The notes under the pieces were generated by a model. That model saw only the letters and a program-made list of their open reading frames with translations, did not search any database and was not told the origin of the DNA. This document shows positions 26,701-34,047 of a DNA stretch of 64,000 nt, one piece after another. The DNA is from an uncultured Bacteroides sp. (lineage in GTDB: Bacteria; Bacteroidota; Bacteroidia; Bacteroidales; Bacteroidaceae). The stretch is from contig CALADS010000007.1 in NCBI GenBank assembly GCA_937890825.1, forward strand, positions 1-64,000, given 5' to 3'. Within the stretch, counting starts at the first letter, position 1; every line of letters begins with the position of its first letter. Both the position numbers and the translations under genes were made by a program.

Positions 26701-26894
26701 TCCGTTACTTCAAGTTCCACCTGATGTGCCGATGCACCCGGATAGGTAGTTACCACCATTGCCAGTTTTACTTTAATTTCGGGATCTTCCAGTTTGCTCA
26801 TTTCATAACTGGCATATCCTCCACCTACCAAAAGTACGGCGATGAGGAAATAAATCAAATTACGATTTTGGAATGCCCATTTACTGATATCCAT
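23766..26894 (-). CDS. RND-family efflux pump, inner-membrane component
   Basis: 1042 residues, the RND length. It shows two halves of six helices with large periplasmic loops, the conserved GMLVDNAIVIIDGI in helix 4, and the second-half helices ending in LFIPVLYALFF. The sequence, such as LEDPEIKVKLAMVVTTYPGASAHQVE, resembles the hydrophobic/amphiphilic exporter group more than the heavy-metal CzcA group. It uses the proton gradient to export drugs or other amphiphiles together with the neighbouring adaptor and TolC protein. Confidence 0.93.
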   Translation of the reverse strand: MDISKWAFQNRNLIYFLIAVLLVGGGYASYEMSKLEDPEIKVKLAMVVTTYPGASAHQVELEVTDVLEKNIRSMGNIDNIESYSFNDLSLIQIELLSTVREDDVEQCWDMLRRKVDDAKSALPAGAGTPMVKDDFGNVYGMFYALTGDGLSDRELSDYAELIKREVIDLDGVERVELYGERAECINISLLQDRMANLGVKPAEVLATFNGQNKTTYSGYFDNGDNRIRVTVNDKFKTVNDIGNMIIQGHDDDQLRLRDIARIEKAYENPTRNEMSYDQKRALGILIAAASGSDIVKVGAEVTRKLDELKATRLPIGVDCHKVFYQPERVGASLGTFVINLIESVIIVVVILMLAMGFKSGIIIGISLVVTVFGSFLFLYSADGTMQRVSLAAFILAMGMLVDNAIVIIDGILVDLKAGKEKMDALTAIGRQTALPLLGATLIAIIAFLPIYMSPDTAGIYTRDLFIVLAVSLLLSWVLALVHVPLMANRYLKIQKEPSSSGQREYKGRTYAFLRSCLHFSLSHRWSFVFAMVGLLALSGLGYQFMRQGFFPDMVYNQLYMEYKLPEGTDYTRIEKDLRSIENYLKTRPEVTHITASIGGTPGRYNLVRSIANPSLSYGELIIDFTSPETLVDNINDIQAYLTEHYPDAYVKMKRYNLMYKKYPIEAQFLGPDPAVLHQLADSARRIMEATPEVCLITTDWDPQVPVLTIEYDQPAARALGLSRNDVSLSLLTATGGIPIGSFHEGIRANTIYLKCLDEKGQPIENLGNTQVFSSLPSINGVLTEEMMLKLKSGTLSKEDLVESLMGSTPLKQISKNIDIRWEDPVVPRYNGQRSQRVQCSPSPGVETEAARQAVAKKIEQIPLPTGYSLRWQGEKSANDESMRYLFKSFPLAIILMIAILIMLFKDYRKPLIIFCSIPMVVIGVVIVMLLTGKTFNFVAIVGTLGLIGMIIKNGIVLMDEITLQLGKGVEPITALINSAQSRLRPVMMASLTTILGMIPLLSDAMFGSLAASIMGGLLFGTLITLLFIPVLYALFFHIHVKS

Positions 26895-26930
26895 GTGTAT
26901 AAATGAATAGGTTAAATAATAGTTTGTGAT

Positions 26931-27998
26931 TTACAGCAGTCCGCCCACATTGGTAGCAGAGGGGGTTGGAATAGGAGATACCTGTTCTCCGTTTTGCAGG
27001 TGATGTACTCCTGATGCTACAACCAAGTTGCCAGATGCCAGCTGAGTAGAGCTTACCAGGGTTCGCCCGTTGCTCAATAAGTGTAATACTTCCACAGGAC
27101 AAAGTTCTACTTTACCCTGTTCAGCCTGATAAATATATACAAATGTTTTACCATCTTTTTGGAATACGGCTGTGCTGGGTACTGATAGTTGAGTCGATTC
27201 ATCGGGTTTGCAGATGATACTTACCATTGTATTCATACCAGGAGAGGGGAGAGGTTGCCCGTCGGTTATCAGTTGCAGACGCATGGTGTACAGCTGATTG
27301 GCATTAGCCTTGGGGGTTACACTCACAAATTTTAGAGGGTATGTCTTGCCCGGATAAATATCAAAGGTACAATGTGTTTTTTCGAACGCATCCCTACGTA
27401 TGTATTCAGCTGCAGGAAGATTGATTTCCACCTCAGGTGTACCATTACCCACCATGGCCACTACCGGCATTCCAGCTCCGACCGTTTCATGTGTATCGAA
27501 CAGCCTTTTTTGAACTACACCTGAGAAAGGGGCTTTCAGTTTGGTATATGCTAACTGATCCTGATGATGTTTTCTTTTAGCTGTAATCTGTTTTAGTCCA
27601 TATACAGCTTTATCATTGGCATTGGGAGTGGTGCCGTTATCTTGATATAAGGCCATTACTCGTTCGGCTTCAGCTTTGATTTGTTGGTATTCAGCCTCCG
27701 TGGCATCCAGCTGAATCTGATAATCGGTAGGATCAAGTTCGGCTAGCAATTGACCTTGGCGTACATGACTTCCTTCATCCACCAGAAAGCGTTGAATAGT
27801 ACCGCTTACGCGAAAGGATAGATTAACCTCTTCGGCAGCTTTCACTTTGCCAGGATATTGCAGGATACTTGGCATCCCAGTGGCCTGCACAGTATCAATC
27901 TTCACTGTCTTGCAGGTTTGTTTCATTTGGTTGCCCCTTTCGCAAGAAAAAAGAAATAGCAGGCATATACCTGCCCCTATTAGATAGAATCGTTTCAT
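26931..27998 (-). CDS. RND efflux membrane-fusion lipoprotein
   Basis: 355 residues from the ATG at 27998. A lipoprotein signal (LLFLFSC) is followed by the HlyD-type layout: a beta-strand lipoyl domain (LSFRVSGTIQRFLVDEGSHV), a short helical hairpin, the second lipoyl half (LKAPFSGVVQKRLFDTHETV) and a barrel domain. It joins the RND pump to the TolC channel. An earlier ATG at 28025 lies only 12 bp from the -7 box and is less likely. It is the first gene of the efflux operon. Confidence 0.92.
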   Translation of the reverse strand: MKRFYLIGAGICLLFLFSCERGNQMKQTCKTVKIDTVQATGMPSILQYPGKVKAAEEVNLSFRVSGTIQRFLVDEGSHVRQGQLLAELDPTDYQIQLDATEAEYQQIKAEAERVMALYQDNGTTPNANDKAVYGLKQITAKRKHHQDQLAYTKLKAPFSGVVQKRLFDTHETVGAGMPVVAMVGNGTPEVEINLPAAEYIRRDAFEKTHCTFDIYPGKTYPLKFVSVTPKANANQLYTMRLQLITDGQPLPSPGMNTMVSIICKPDESTQLSVPSTAVFQKDGKTFVYIYQAEQGKVELCPVEVLHLLSNGRTLVSSTQLASGNLVVASGVHHLQNGEQVSPIPTPSATNVGGLL

Positions 27999-28036
27999 AG
28001 TTGTTCTTTTAGTTTTTATAGACATTATATTTTTTG

Positions 28037-28044
28037 CAAAAGTA
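28037..28044 (-). promoter_or_regulatory. -7 box of the efflux operon
   Basis: TACTTTTG on the minus strand, 38 bp upstream of the adaptor ATG. No regulator gene is adjacent. Confidence 0.6.
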
Positions 28045-28138
28045 TCTGGTTATTACAAAACATAAAAGGTTAAAATGATTGTTCTCTTGTTCTGTTTATA
28101 CCTTAGTGCTATAACACGTAGCTTCGTTAGAATGTTTT

Positions 28139-28609
28139 TCAAGAAAGTAACTTAAATCTTATCCGCCAGAGGTGCGTATCTTCATTCCAGTCATGGCTGA
28201 TAATCTTAAATGTTCCTATTTCCTGTGTATTGGCCACGTGTGTACCTATGCAGAGGCATTCGTCATAATCGCCTACCTTTACGATACGTACTGTCTCTGA
28301 AGCATTTTCAGGAAGTCTTTCTAGATTAAATCGACCAGCAGCTTCCGATTGTGTGATATATTCTGTAGTGATGGTCAATTGCTGTGCAATCACCTCGTTG
28401 ACACTTTTTTCTAACAATTGAACTTGTTCCTCTGTAGGTTCTGAAGGCAATATATAATCCAACTTGCTCTTTTTCCTTTCAATGTGTGCCGATACCGACC
28501 TTTCACAGTGAAAGATGCGGATCATTGTTTGGTTCACGATATGTTCACACGTATGCATGGGCGGATATTCTTTTTTGTTATGTGCATTCAGTAATTCTTG
28601 CTGTTCCAT
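28139..28609 (-). CDS. AlaX-like tRNA-editing (SAD domain) protein
   Basis: 156 residues. It has the metal-binding HxxxH of the AlaRS/ThrRS second additional domain (HTCEH, about residue 19) and the partner motif ECLCIGTHVANT with Cys and His. It lacks any synthetase catalytic core, so it is a free-standing editing hydrolase that would clear mischarged tRNA such as Ser- or Gly-tRNA(Ala). The exact substrate is not visible in the sequence. It is a single gene with its own promoter, downstream of nothing obvious. Confidence 0.8.
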   Translation of the reverse strand: MEQQELLNAHNKKEYPPMHTCEHIVNQTMIRIFHCERSVSAHIERKKSKLDYILPSEPTEEQVQLLEKSVNEVIAQQLTITTEYITQSEAAGRFNLERLPENASETVRIVKVGDYDECLCIGTHVANTQEIGTFKIISHDWNEDTHLWRIRFKLLS

Positions 28610-28635
28610 TCTTTATTTCTTTTAGGGTTACTTAG

Positions 28636-28643
28636 CAAAAGTA
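28636..28643 (-). promoter_or_regulatory. -7 box of the AlaX-like gene
   Basis: TACTTTTG on the minus strand lies 26 bp before the start codon. Confidence 0.55.
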
Positions 28644-28730
28644 CGCATAAATCACGAGATTCGTTCTTCTTGTTTCCACCTTTTTATTGATAAAATGGAT
28701 TCAAATAGCGTAACAGACCGAATTTATGTA

Positions 28731-28738
28731 TATCTTTA
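28731..28738 (+). promoter_or_regulatory. Possible -7 box of the GNAT-ibrA-ibrB cassette
   Basis: TATCTTTA differs from TAnnTTTG in its last base. It lies 37 bp before the first start codon of the cassette, at the usual distance. Confidence 0.4.
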
Positions 28739-28775
28739 CCCAAGTTTTGAAGATGTAAATTGCGAATAGACAACT

Positions 28776-29261
28776 ATGGAAATAATAAAAATGCAGGGTA
28801 CAGAGCCGGCGCTCTATCCCTTGGTAGGTCCGCTGGTAATGAATCCGGAGGTACTGAAGCAAAATATGAACTATCCTTTCAAGACCACTGAACATTTCGT
28901 GTGGTATATTGCCATGAACGGTCATTCAGTTATAGGGTTTGTTCCGGTAGAACATAGGGGCAAGGAGTACATCATCAATAATTACTATGTTAAGCATAAA
29001 GACAGGGAAGTGTTGATGCAACTGCTGTCGAGAATGGTATTAGACCATTTAGAGAAATTGCCGCGTAGGGTAGAATGTCAGGAGCAACACGAGGGTGCAG
29101 AAACTGCTTTCGCACATTCTTTTTACAGAGATAAACCAACGTTATCACTTGGCTATAAGCTGACGGCCATTTGTCTGAAAGAAGATGTAGAGTGCTTTCG
29201 TACACTAGGCTTTGTGGTCCAAAGAACCTGGGCCAGATATATAAAATTAACGATAGAGTAG
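28776..29261 (+). CDS. GNAT-like acetyltransferase in an ibr cassette
   Basis: 161 residues. The layout resembles a GNAT N-acetyltransferase: a central strand in HSVIGFVPVEHRGKEYIINNYYV, a helix rich in charged residues, and a final strand in FRTLGFVVQRTWARYIKL. The acetyl-CoA loop is not clear, so the assignment rests on overall pattern. Its stop codon is directly followed by the start of the IbrA-like gene, so it belongs to the same operon as ibrA and ibrB and may modify or regulate their target. Confidence 0.55.
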   Translation: MEIIKMQGTEPALYPLVGPLVMNPEVLKQNMNYPFKTTEHFVWYIAMNGHSVIGFVPVEHRGKEYIINNYYVKHKDREVLMQLLSRMVLDHLEKLPRRVECQEQHEGAETAFAHSFYRDKPTLSLGYKLTAICLKEDVECFRTLGFVVQRTWARYIKLTIE

Positions 29262-30578
29262 ATGCAAGACGATATGAATAGTGAAACGGAAACTTTGTCT
29301 AAAAATGTATATGACCTATTGCAAGATAGATTATACATTATATTTAGAGATTTTGACAATATCTGCGTGTCGTTTTCAGGAGGAAAAGACAGTGGATTAC
29401 TCTTGAATTTATGCATTGATTACATCAGAAAGCATCAGTTGAAACGTAAGATTTGTGTGTTTCACTTAGATTATGAAATACAATACACCATGACACTGGA
29501 TTACGTGAATCGTATGATTGCCTCTAACCAAGATATATTGGAGTGGTATAGGATTTGTGTTCCTTTCCGCGTGACCACGTCTACATCAATGCACCAGAGC
29601 TACTGGAGGCCGTGGGATGAAAAGATGAAAGATTTGTGGGTAAGGCCTATGCCCAAAGGGGTATGGACCAAGGAGCATTTCCCTTTCTACACGGAGAAAC
29701 TATGGGATTATGAGTTTCAGATGTTATTTGCCCAATGGCTGCACGAGCGTAAAGATCCCGTACGTACATGTTTTTTAATAGGCATACGTACACAAGAGAG
29801 TTATAATCGTTGGCGTGCTATACACATGGCAAAAAAGTATCAGATGTATCATAATTATCGCTGGACTTCTCGCATAGGTAACGACATCTTTAATGTATAC
29901 CCTATCTTTGATTGGAAAACTACCGATGTATGGACGGCTAACGGAAAGTTTGGATACGATTATAATAGCTTGTATGACTTATATTATAAGGCCGGACTGA
30001 ACATTGAGCGTCAGCGGGTGGCCAGTCCGTTCTTATCGGAAGGGCAAAGCACGTTGTCTTTGTATAAAGCAATAGATCCGTATACATGGGGTAAGATGAT
30101 AGGGCGTGTAAATGGTGTGAACTTTACTTCCATATATGGTGGTACTCGTGCTATGGGATGGAATAAAATCAGACTGCCTGAAGGATATACCTGGAAAGAA
30201 TTTATGCAGTTTTTGCTGAAAACTTTACCTGAACCTATCAGGCGGAATTATTTAAAGAAACTGACAGTCAGTCAAGAATTTTGGCGAAAGAAAGGGGGCT
30301 GCCTAAGCGATGAAACCATTCAGAAACTGACCGACCTTGGAATAAAGTTCGAAGTAGGAACTACTACTAAATTCAAAACGCAGAAAAAGCCAGTAAGGAT
30401 GGAGTATCTCGACGACATCAGTATATCTGAGTTTAAAGAAATTCCTACGTATAAACGCATGTGTATATGCATATTAAAGAATGATCATGCCTGTAAATAC
30501 ATGGGTTTTTCTCTTAATAAAGAAGAGGTGAGAAAGAGAGATTTAATAATGGAACAATTTAAAAATATGATGTTATGA
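29262..30578 (+). CDS. ibrA: IbrA-like PAPS-reductase-fold protein (DUF3440)
   Basis: 438 residues. The N-terminal PP-loop ATPase fold has the SGGKDS motif in CVSFSGGKDSGLLLNLC (about residues 43-48), followed by IRTQESYNRWRAI. The C-terminal half fits DUF3440. This is the IbrA pattern, known from E. coli as half of a regulator pair for immunoglobulin-binding proteins. The fold is shared with PAPS reductases and DndC, but the biochemistry of IbrA is not established. It begins right after the GNAT-like gene and overlaps ibrB by 4 nt. Confidence 0.82.
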   Translation: MQDDMNSETETLSKNVYDLLQDRLYIIFRDFDNICVSFSGGKDSGLLLNLCIDYIRKHQLKRKICVFHLDYEIQYTMTLDYVNRMIASNQDILEWYRICVPFRVTTSTSMHQSYWRPWDEKMKDLWVRPMPKGVWTKEHFPFYTEKLWDYEFQMLFAQWLHERKDPVRTCFLIGIRTQESYNRWRAIHMAKKYQMYHNYRWTSRIGNDIFNVYPIFDWKTTDVWTANGKFGYDYNSLYDLYYKAGLNIERQRVASPFLSEGQSTLSLYKAIDPYTWGKMIGRVNGVNFTSIYGGTRAMGWNKIRLPEGYTWKEFMQFLLKTLPEPIRRNYLKKLTVSQEFWRKKGGCLSDETIQKLTDLGIKFEVGTTTKFKTQKKPVRMEYLDDISISEFKEIPTYKRMCICILKNDHACKYMGFSLNKEEVRKRDLIMEQFKNMML

Positions 30579-31117
30579 GTGAGTTTCAGAGTCCTGTATA
30601 TCAAGTAAAAGCAGTGCCCCTGCATAAAGTAGTGGCCAATGCCTATAATCCGAATGTGGTAGCTCCACCCGAGATGAGACTGTTGGAATTATCTATTTGG
30701 GAAGACGGATTTACTATGCCCTGTGTTTGCTATTACAATGAAGAAGAAGATAACTACATTCTGGTAGATGGCTTTCATCGTTACCAGGTTATGAAAACCT
30801 CTAAGAGAGTCTTCGATAGAGAAAACGGTCTTCTTCCGGTAGTGGTAATCAAGAAGGATTTATCGAATCGGATGGCATCTACTATCCGTCATAATCGGGC
30901 GCGAGGCACGCATAATATTGAATTGATGAGTCATATTGTGGCAGAATTAGACAAGGCTGGTATGTCTGATGAATGGATTATGAAGCACATTGGTATGGAT
31001 CGTGATGAAGTGTTGCGGCTGAAGCAGATTACAGGATTGGCCGAACTCTTTGCCGACAAAGAGTTCAGCCTTCCTGCTCAATACGAGGAGTATGTGCCTC
31101 GCGATGACGAGTATTGA
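30575..31117 (+). CDS. ibrB: IbrB-like ParB/Srx-fold protein
   Basis: 180 residues. The N-terminal ParB/sulfiredoxin-fold domain contains LVDGFHRYQVMK and RHNRARGTHNIELM, and a short helical region with a helix-turn-helix look follows (DEWIMKHIGMDRDEVLRLKQ). Such proteins may bind nucleotides or DNA. The ATG overlaps the ibrA stop by 4 nt, so the two are made together. Its stop codon lies within a palindrome shared with the convergent addB-like gene. Confidence 0.8.
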   Translation: MSEFQSPVYQVKAVPLHKVVANAYNPNVVAPPEMRLLELSIWEDGFTMPCVCYYNEEEDNYILVDGFHRYQVMKTSKRVFDRENGLLPVVVIKKDLSNRMASTIRHNRARGTHNIELMSHIVAELDKAGMSDEWIMKHIGMDRDEVLRLKQITGLAELFADKEFSLPAQYEEYVPRDDEY

Positions 31118-31129
31118 TTACTCGTCATC
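31103..31129. terminator. Hairpin spanning two convergent stop codons
   Basis: A perfect 11-bp stem (31103-31113 with 31119-31129) with a 5-nt loop includes the stop codons of ibrB and the addB-like gene. It lacks a T tract on either strand, so it may separate the convergent transcripts only weakly. Confidence 0.4.
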
Positions 31130-34022
31130 GGCCGCAAATCTGACAAAACTCGCAAAATTCACATTTTTTTCGGTCGTCTGTCTGCATGAATGATTCTTGC
31201 GGATTGTATATTTCTTCCAGTAATTTCATCAACCGTTCCCGGTATTCTTTTTCATATACCGAAAAGTCGTCTATCACAGTTTTGGGCTGTCTGGGTGCTC
31301 CCATTTCTATCACCGGAGAATAGCTATCCGAAGCGGCTCTATGGATATAGAGCAAAGCAGGAGCTACTTTCAGTGGTTGTTTGCGGCATAGAATGGCTGC
31401 ATAGAGGAAAGTCTGGAATATATAGCCCGGACGTTGTTCTCCAGGGGTAAACAGTTGTTCTATTGTTTCTGGAATTTTCGGACTTCCTCCTGTCTTATAA
31501 TCTACGATTCTAAGTATTCCATCCTTGCTATCCACACGGTCTATAGTTCCTCCGATTTGTATGGGTAGTTCTCCTACTGGTGTATGAATAACTACCTGCT
31601 CTGCTACTTTTGTTTCCATACCTACTATAGAGAATGGAGCATATTGCAGGTCATGCCGTAGCAACTGCTTTAGATAGAATCCTATTACCTTAGCATGTAT
31701 TAGTTGCGTACCATTATAAGGTGCTTTTTCCTGAATAGGTATATGGAAAAATTCTTCTTTAAAGGCATTGTCCACATAATTTTGCAACTTCACATCATTG
31801 CGCAGTAAATCAGCGATTTGCTGTTTTTCAATGATATTTCTTCCGGTAGACCAATCTCGATATATGCACTCTGCTGCTTTATGGAAAATAGTGCCAAAAA
31901 GAGCCGAGTCAATTTCAGCACTGACTTCGTCTACGGGTTTCAGACCTTTCAGAAAGCGGAAATAAAATTTCAAGCGGCAATCCAGATAAGTGTTCAGGGC
32001 CGATGGTGAAAAGACGCGGTTTGGATGCAGGCGAATGTCAAATGCCTGATATAGTTTTTTCATCAATGAGTCATCTTTACTGATAGACACACGCCGTTCT
32101 GTACGAGGTTTCTGGCCTGCTTCCAGGTATTGATGAGTAATTTCTTGCCCAGACTCTACCAGATATTGTAACATAAATCGCGACATCTCGCCACGGTTTA
32201 GTCCATCAGATGAGGTGTTGTAAAGAAGTGTCACGCTATTGGCCCGCTGAATAAGCCGGTAAAAATAATAAGCATATACAGCATTCTTATGTTCGATGGT
32301 AGTCATGCCAAAAGCTTTTCGCAAATTATAAGGAATAAAAGATGAATCTCCTCCAGCTTTGGGTAGTTGGCCTTCGTTTACAGATAGCAGAATCAAGTTT
32401 CGGAAGTCTAGATTTCTGGTTTCCAACACTCCCATAATTTGCATGCCGATGGCAGGTTCTCCATGAAAAGGGATGCTGGCACTGCTCAGTAATCTGTCTA
32501 GCAGACGCTTAAAGGTATCAGAACGTAGGGTCAAATCTCCTTTTTCTACCAACATTGCCAAGCGGTTAATAAGAGTAAAACTCTTAAAAAGCGACTCTTG
32601 GTACAGTTGGTTGAAAATATCATTGTTGTCTGTTTTTGTCCGATATAGTATAGAAACATCTCGTATCCGCTCTGTCAAATAATTGCATAATGCCAAGTTA
32701 CCGCTCTGAGGTGTAAAAATCTTTTCCAGCCATTCGTCTTTTTTAAGTTCAGAAGGAAGAGGGTAGAAGCGATTGTTGCTTACCAACCATTGCTCCAATT
32801 GTTCTGCTGCCGGAGTCAGTCTTCGAGTATAAGCATGCTTCAAAACATTCAGTACGGCGTCGTATAAGAAATATCCTTGTCGAGATTCGTATCCAGTAGT
32901 TTGTAGCTCTATCAAAGCATGAATAAAACTGAATACAGGAGTTTGTGATAATGGGAATCCCATGGTGACGTTGATATTCTTTACGTCATCAGGCAGTGAA
33001 TGAAGTACTGGAAGTAGCAGAGATTCATTGCATAATACTACTGCATTTTCTTTTTCGCGACAAGCCCCAGAATTGTTCCCTCCAACCACTTCATCCTTCC
33101 ACCATTGCGATATATACCGGGCTTGGGCATTTTCTGTAGGCGCCGAGATGTAGCGTATACGTTTAGGCTGACGCATCACATCGAAACAACTGGCAGGCAA
33201 TTGATTAGGAAAATCTTTCAAATTCCGGATGATAAATTCACCAGCCTCTGACACCTGACGAACCTGTGGATTCTGCGCCTCTAGTACATAACTAGTATCA
33301 TAATCCCAATAGAACCACGCTTTCCCCGCCTCTTGTAACCGCAGGAAAAAGTCATGTTCTACTTTATTCAGTACATTAAATCCAACAAATATATAGCGTT
33401 CATACACTAAACGGTCGATAGGGAATTCTTCCATAATCTGGCGATACATCATCCCTTCGTAGGCCATTCCTTGATTTGCCAGATTCCGGCGAAAAGCAGC
33501 ATAAATATCGCCCAACTTATCCCAAAGCGAAATAAACTTCTCTTTCAGTACCGTGCGCTTTTCTATAGAAAAATGCTGAAAAAATTGTTGGATTGCAGCT
33601 TCCTGTTCTTCATCTAGGAATGTAGAGTCATCCATCAATGCTCTTAAGTCTTTCAGATTACTGAATAAGCGCGTTGTATCTACTCTGTTCTTGTCTGCAT
33701 CGTCAAAATCGCTGATAAGCAGTTCGCCCCAAAAATAAAAATCATCCAGTGTCTCTTCACTTTGTGTCTCTTTGCAGAATACTTTGTATAATTCACAAAT
33801 TAAGGCAATCGGGTCACCTAACGTCCAGGGTGAAAGCTGTTGGAAGAGTTCACTGATGGTGACATACGCTGGCGACCACAGAGGTCGGTCTGCTTCGGCA
33901 GCTAAGTATTCATCGAAAAAGAGTCTGGCACGCTTGTTGGGAAACACGATGGCTGTACGCGATAAATCATTTCCTAATTTATGATGTAGGTCTTGTGCGA
34001 CCATTTGTAAAAATGTCTTCAT
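31125..34022 (-). CDS. AddB-like PD-(D/E)XK nuclease/inactive helicase
   Basis: 965 residues from the ATG at 34022; starts at 34034 and 34064 are also open, the last overlapping addA by 17 nt. The N-terminal part resembles a degenerate UvrD-type helicase (TAIVFPNKRARLFFDEYL). The C-terminal nuclease domain has GGTIDRVDSKDGILRIVDYKTG with the catalytic Asp and Lys. It ends in cysteines (CEFCEFCQICGR) that fit the AddB iron-sulfur clasp. With the upstream helicase it would form an AddAB complex that resects double-strand breaks for recombination. Confidence 0.87.
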   Translation of the reverse strand: MKTFLQMVAQDLHHKLGNDLSRTAIVFPNKRARLFFDEYLAAEADRPLWSPAYVTISELFQQLSPWTLGDPIALICELYKVFCKETQSEETLDDFYFWGELLISDFDDADKNRVDTTRLFSNLKDLRALMDDSTFLDEEQEAAIQQFFQHFSIEKRTVLKEKFISLWDKLGDIYAAFRRNLANQGMAYEGMMYRQIMEEFPIDRLVYERYIFVGFNVLNKVEHDFFLRLQEAGKAWFYWDYDTSYVLEAQNPQVRQVSEAGEFIIRNLKDFPNQLPASCFDVMRQPKRIRYISAPTENAQARYISQWWKDEVVGGNNSGACREKENAVVLCNESLLLPVLHSLPDDVKNINVTMGFPLSQTPVFSFIHALIELQTTGYESRQGYFLYDAVLNVLKHAYTRRLTPAAEQLEQWLVSNNRFYPLPSELKKDEWLEKIFTPQSGNLALCNYLTERIRDVSILYRTKTDNNDIFNQLYQESLFKSFTLINRLAMLVEKGDLTLRSDTFKRLLDRLLSSASIPFHGEPAIGMQIMGVLETRNLDFRNLILLSVNEGQLPKAGGDSSFIPYNLRKAFGMTTIEHKNAVYAYYFYRLIQRANSVTLLYNTSSDGLNRGEMSRFMLQYLVESGQEITHQYLEAGQKPRTERRVSISKDDSLMKKLYQAFDIRLHPNRVFSPSALNTYLDCRLKFYFRFLKGLKPVDEVSAEIDSALFGTIFHKAAECIYRDWSTGRNIIEKQQIADLLRNDVKLQNYVDNAFKEEFFHIPIQEKAPYNGTQLIHAKVIGFYLKQLLRHDLQYAPFSIVGMETKVAEQVVIHTPVGELPIQIGGTIDRVDSKDGILRIVDYKTGGSPKIPETIEQLFTPGEQRPGYIFQTFLYAAILCRKQPLKVAPALLYIHRAASDSYSPVIEMGAPRQPKTVIDDFSVYEKEYRERLMKLLEEIYNPQESFMQTDDRKKCEFCEFCQICGR

Positions 34023-34047
34023 AATTATGCTCATTTTTAAACCTGGG

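Noticed and set aside
28776..31117. A Dnd phosphorothioation system
   Set aside because: The PP-loop protein is IbrA-like and there is no DndD or DndE, nor a cysteine desulfurase beside it.
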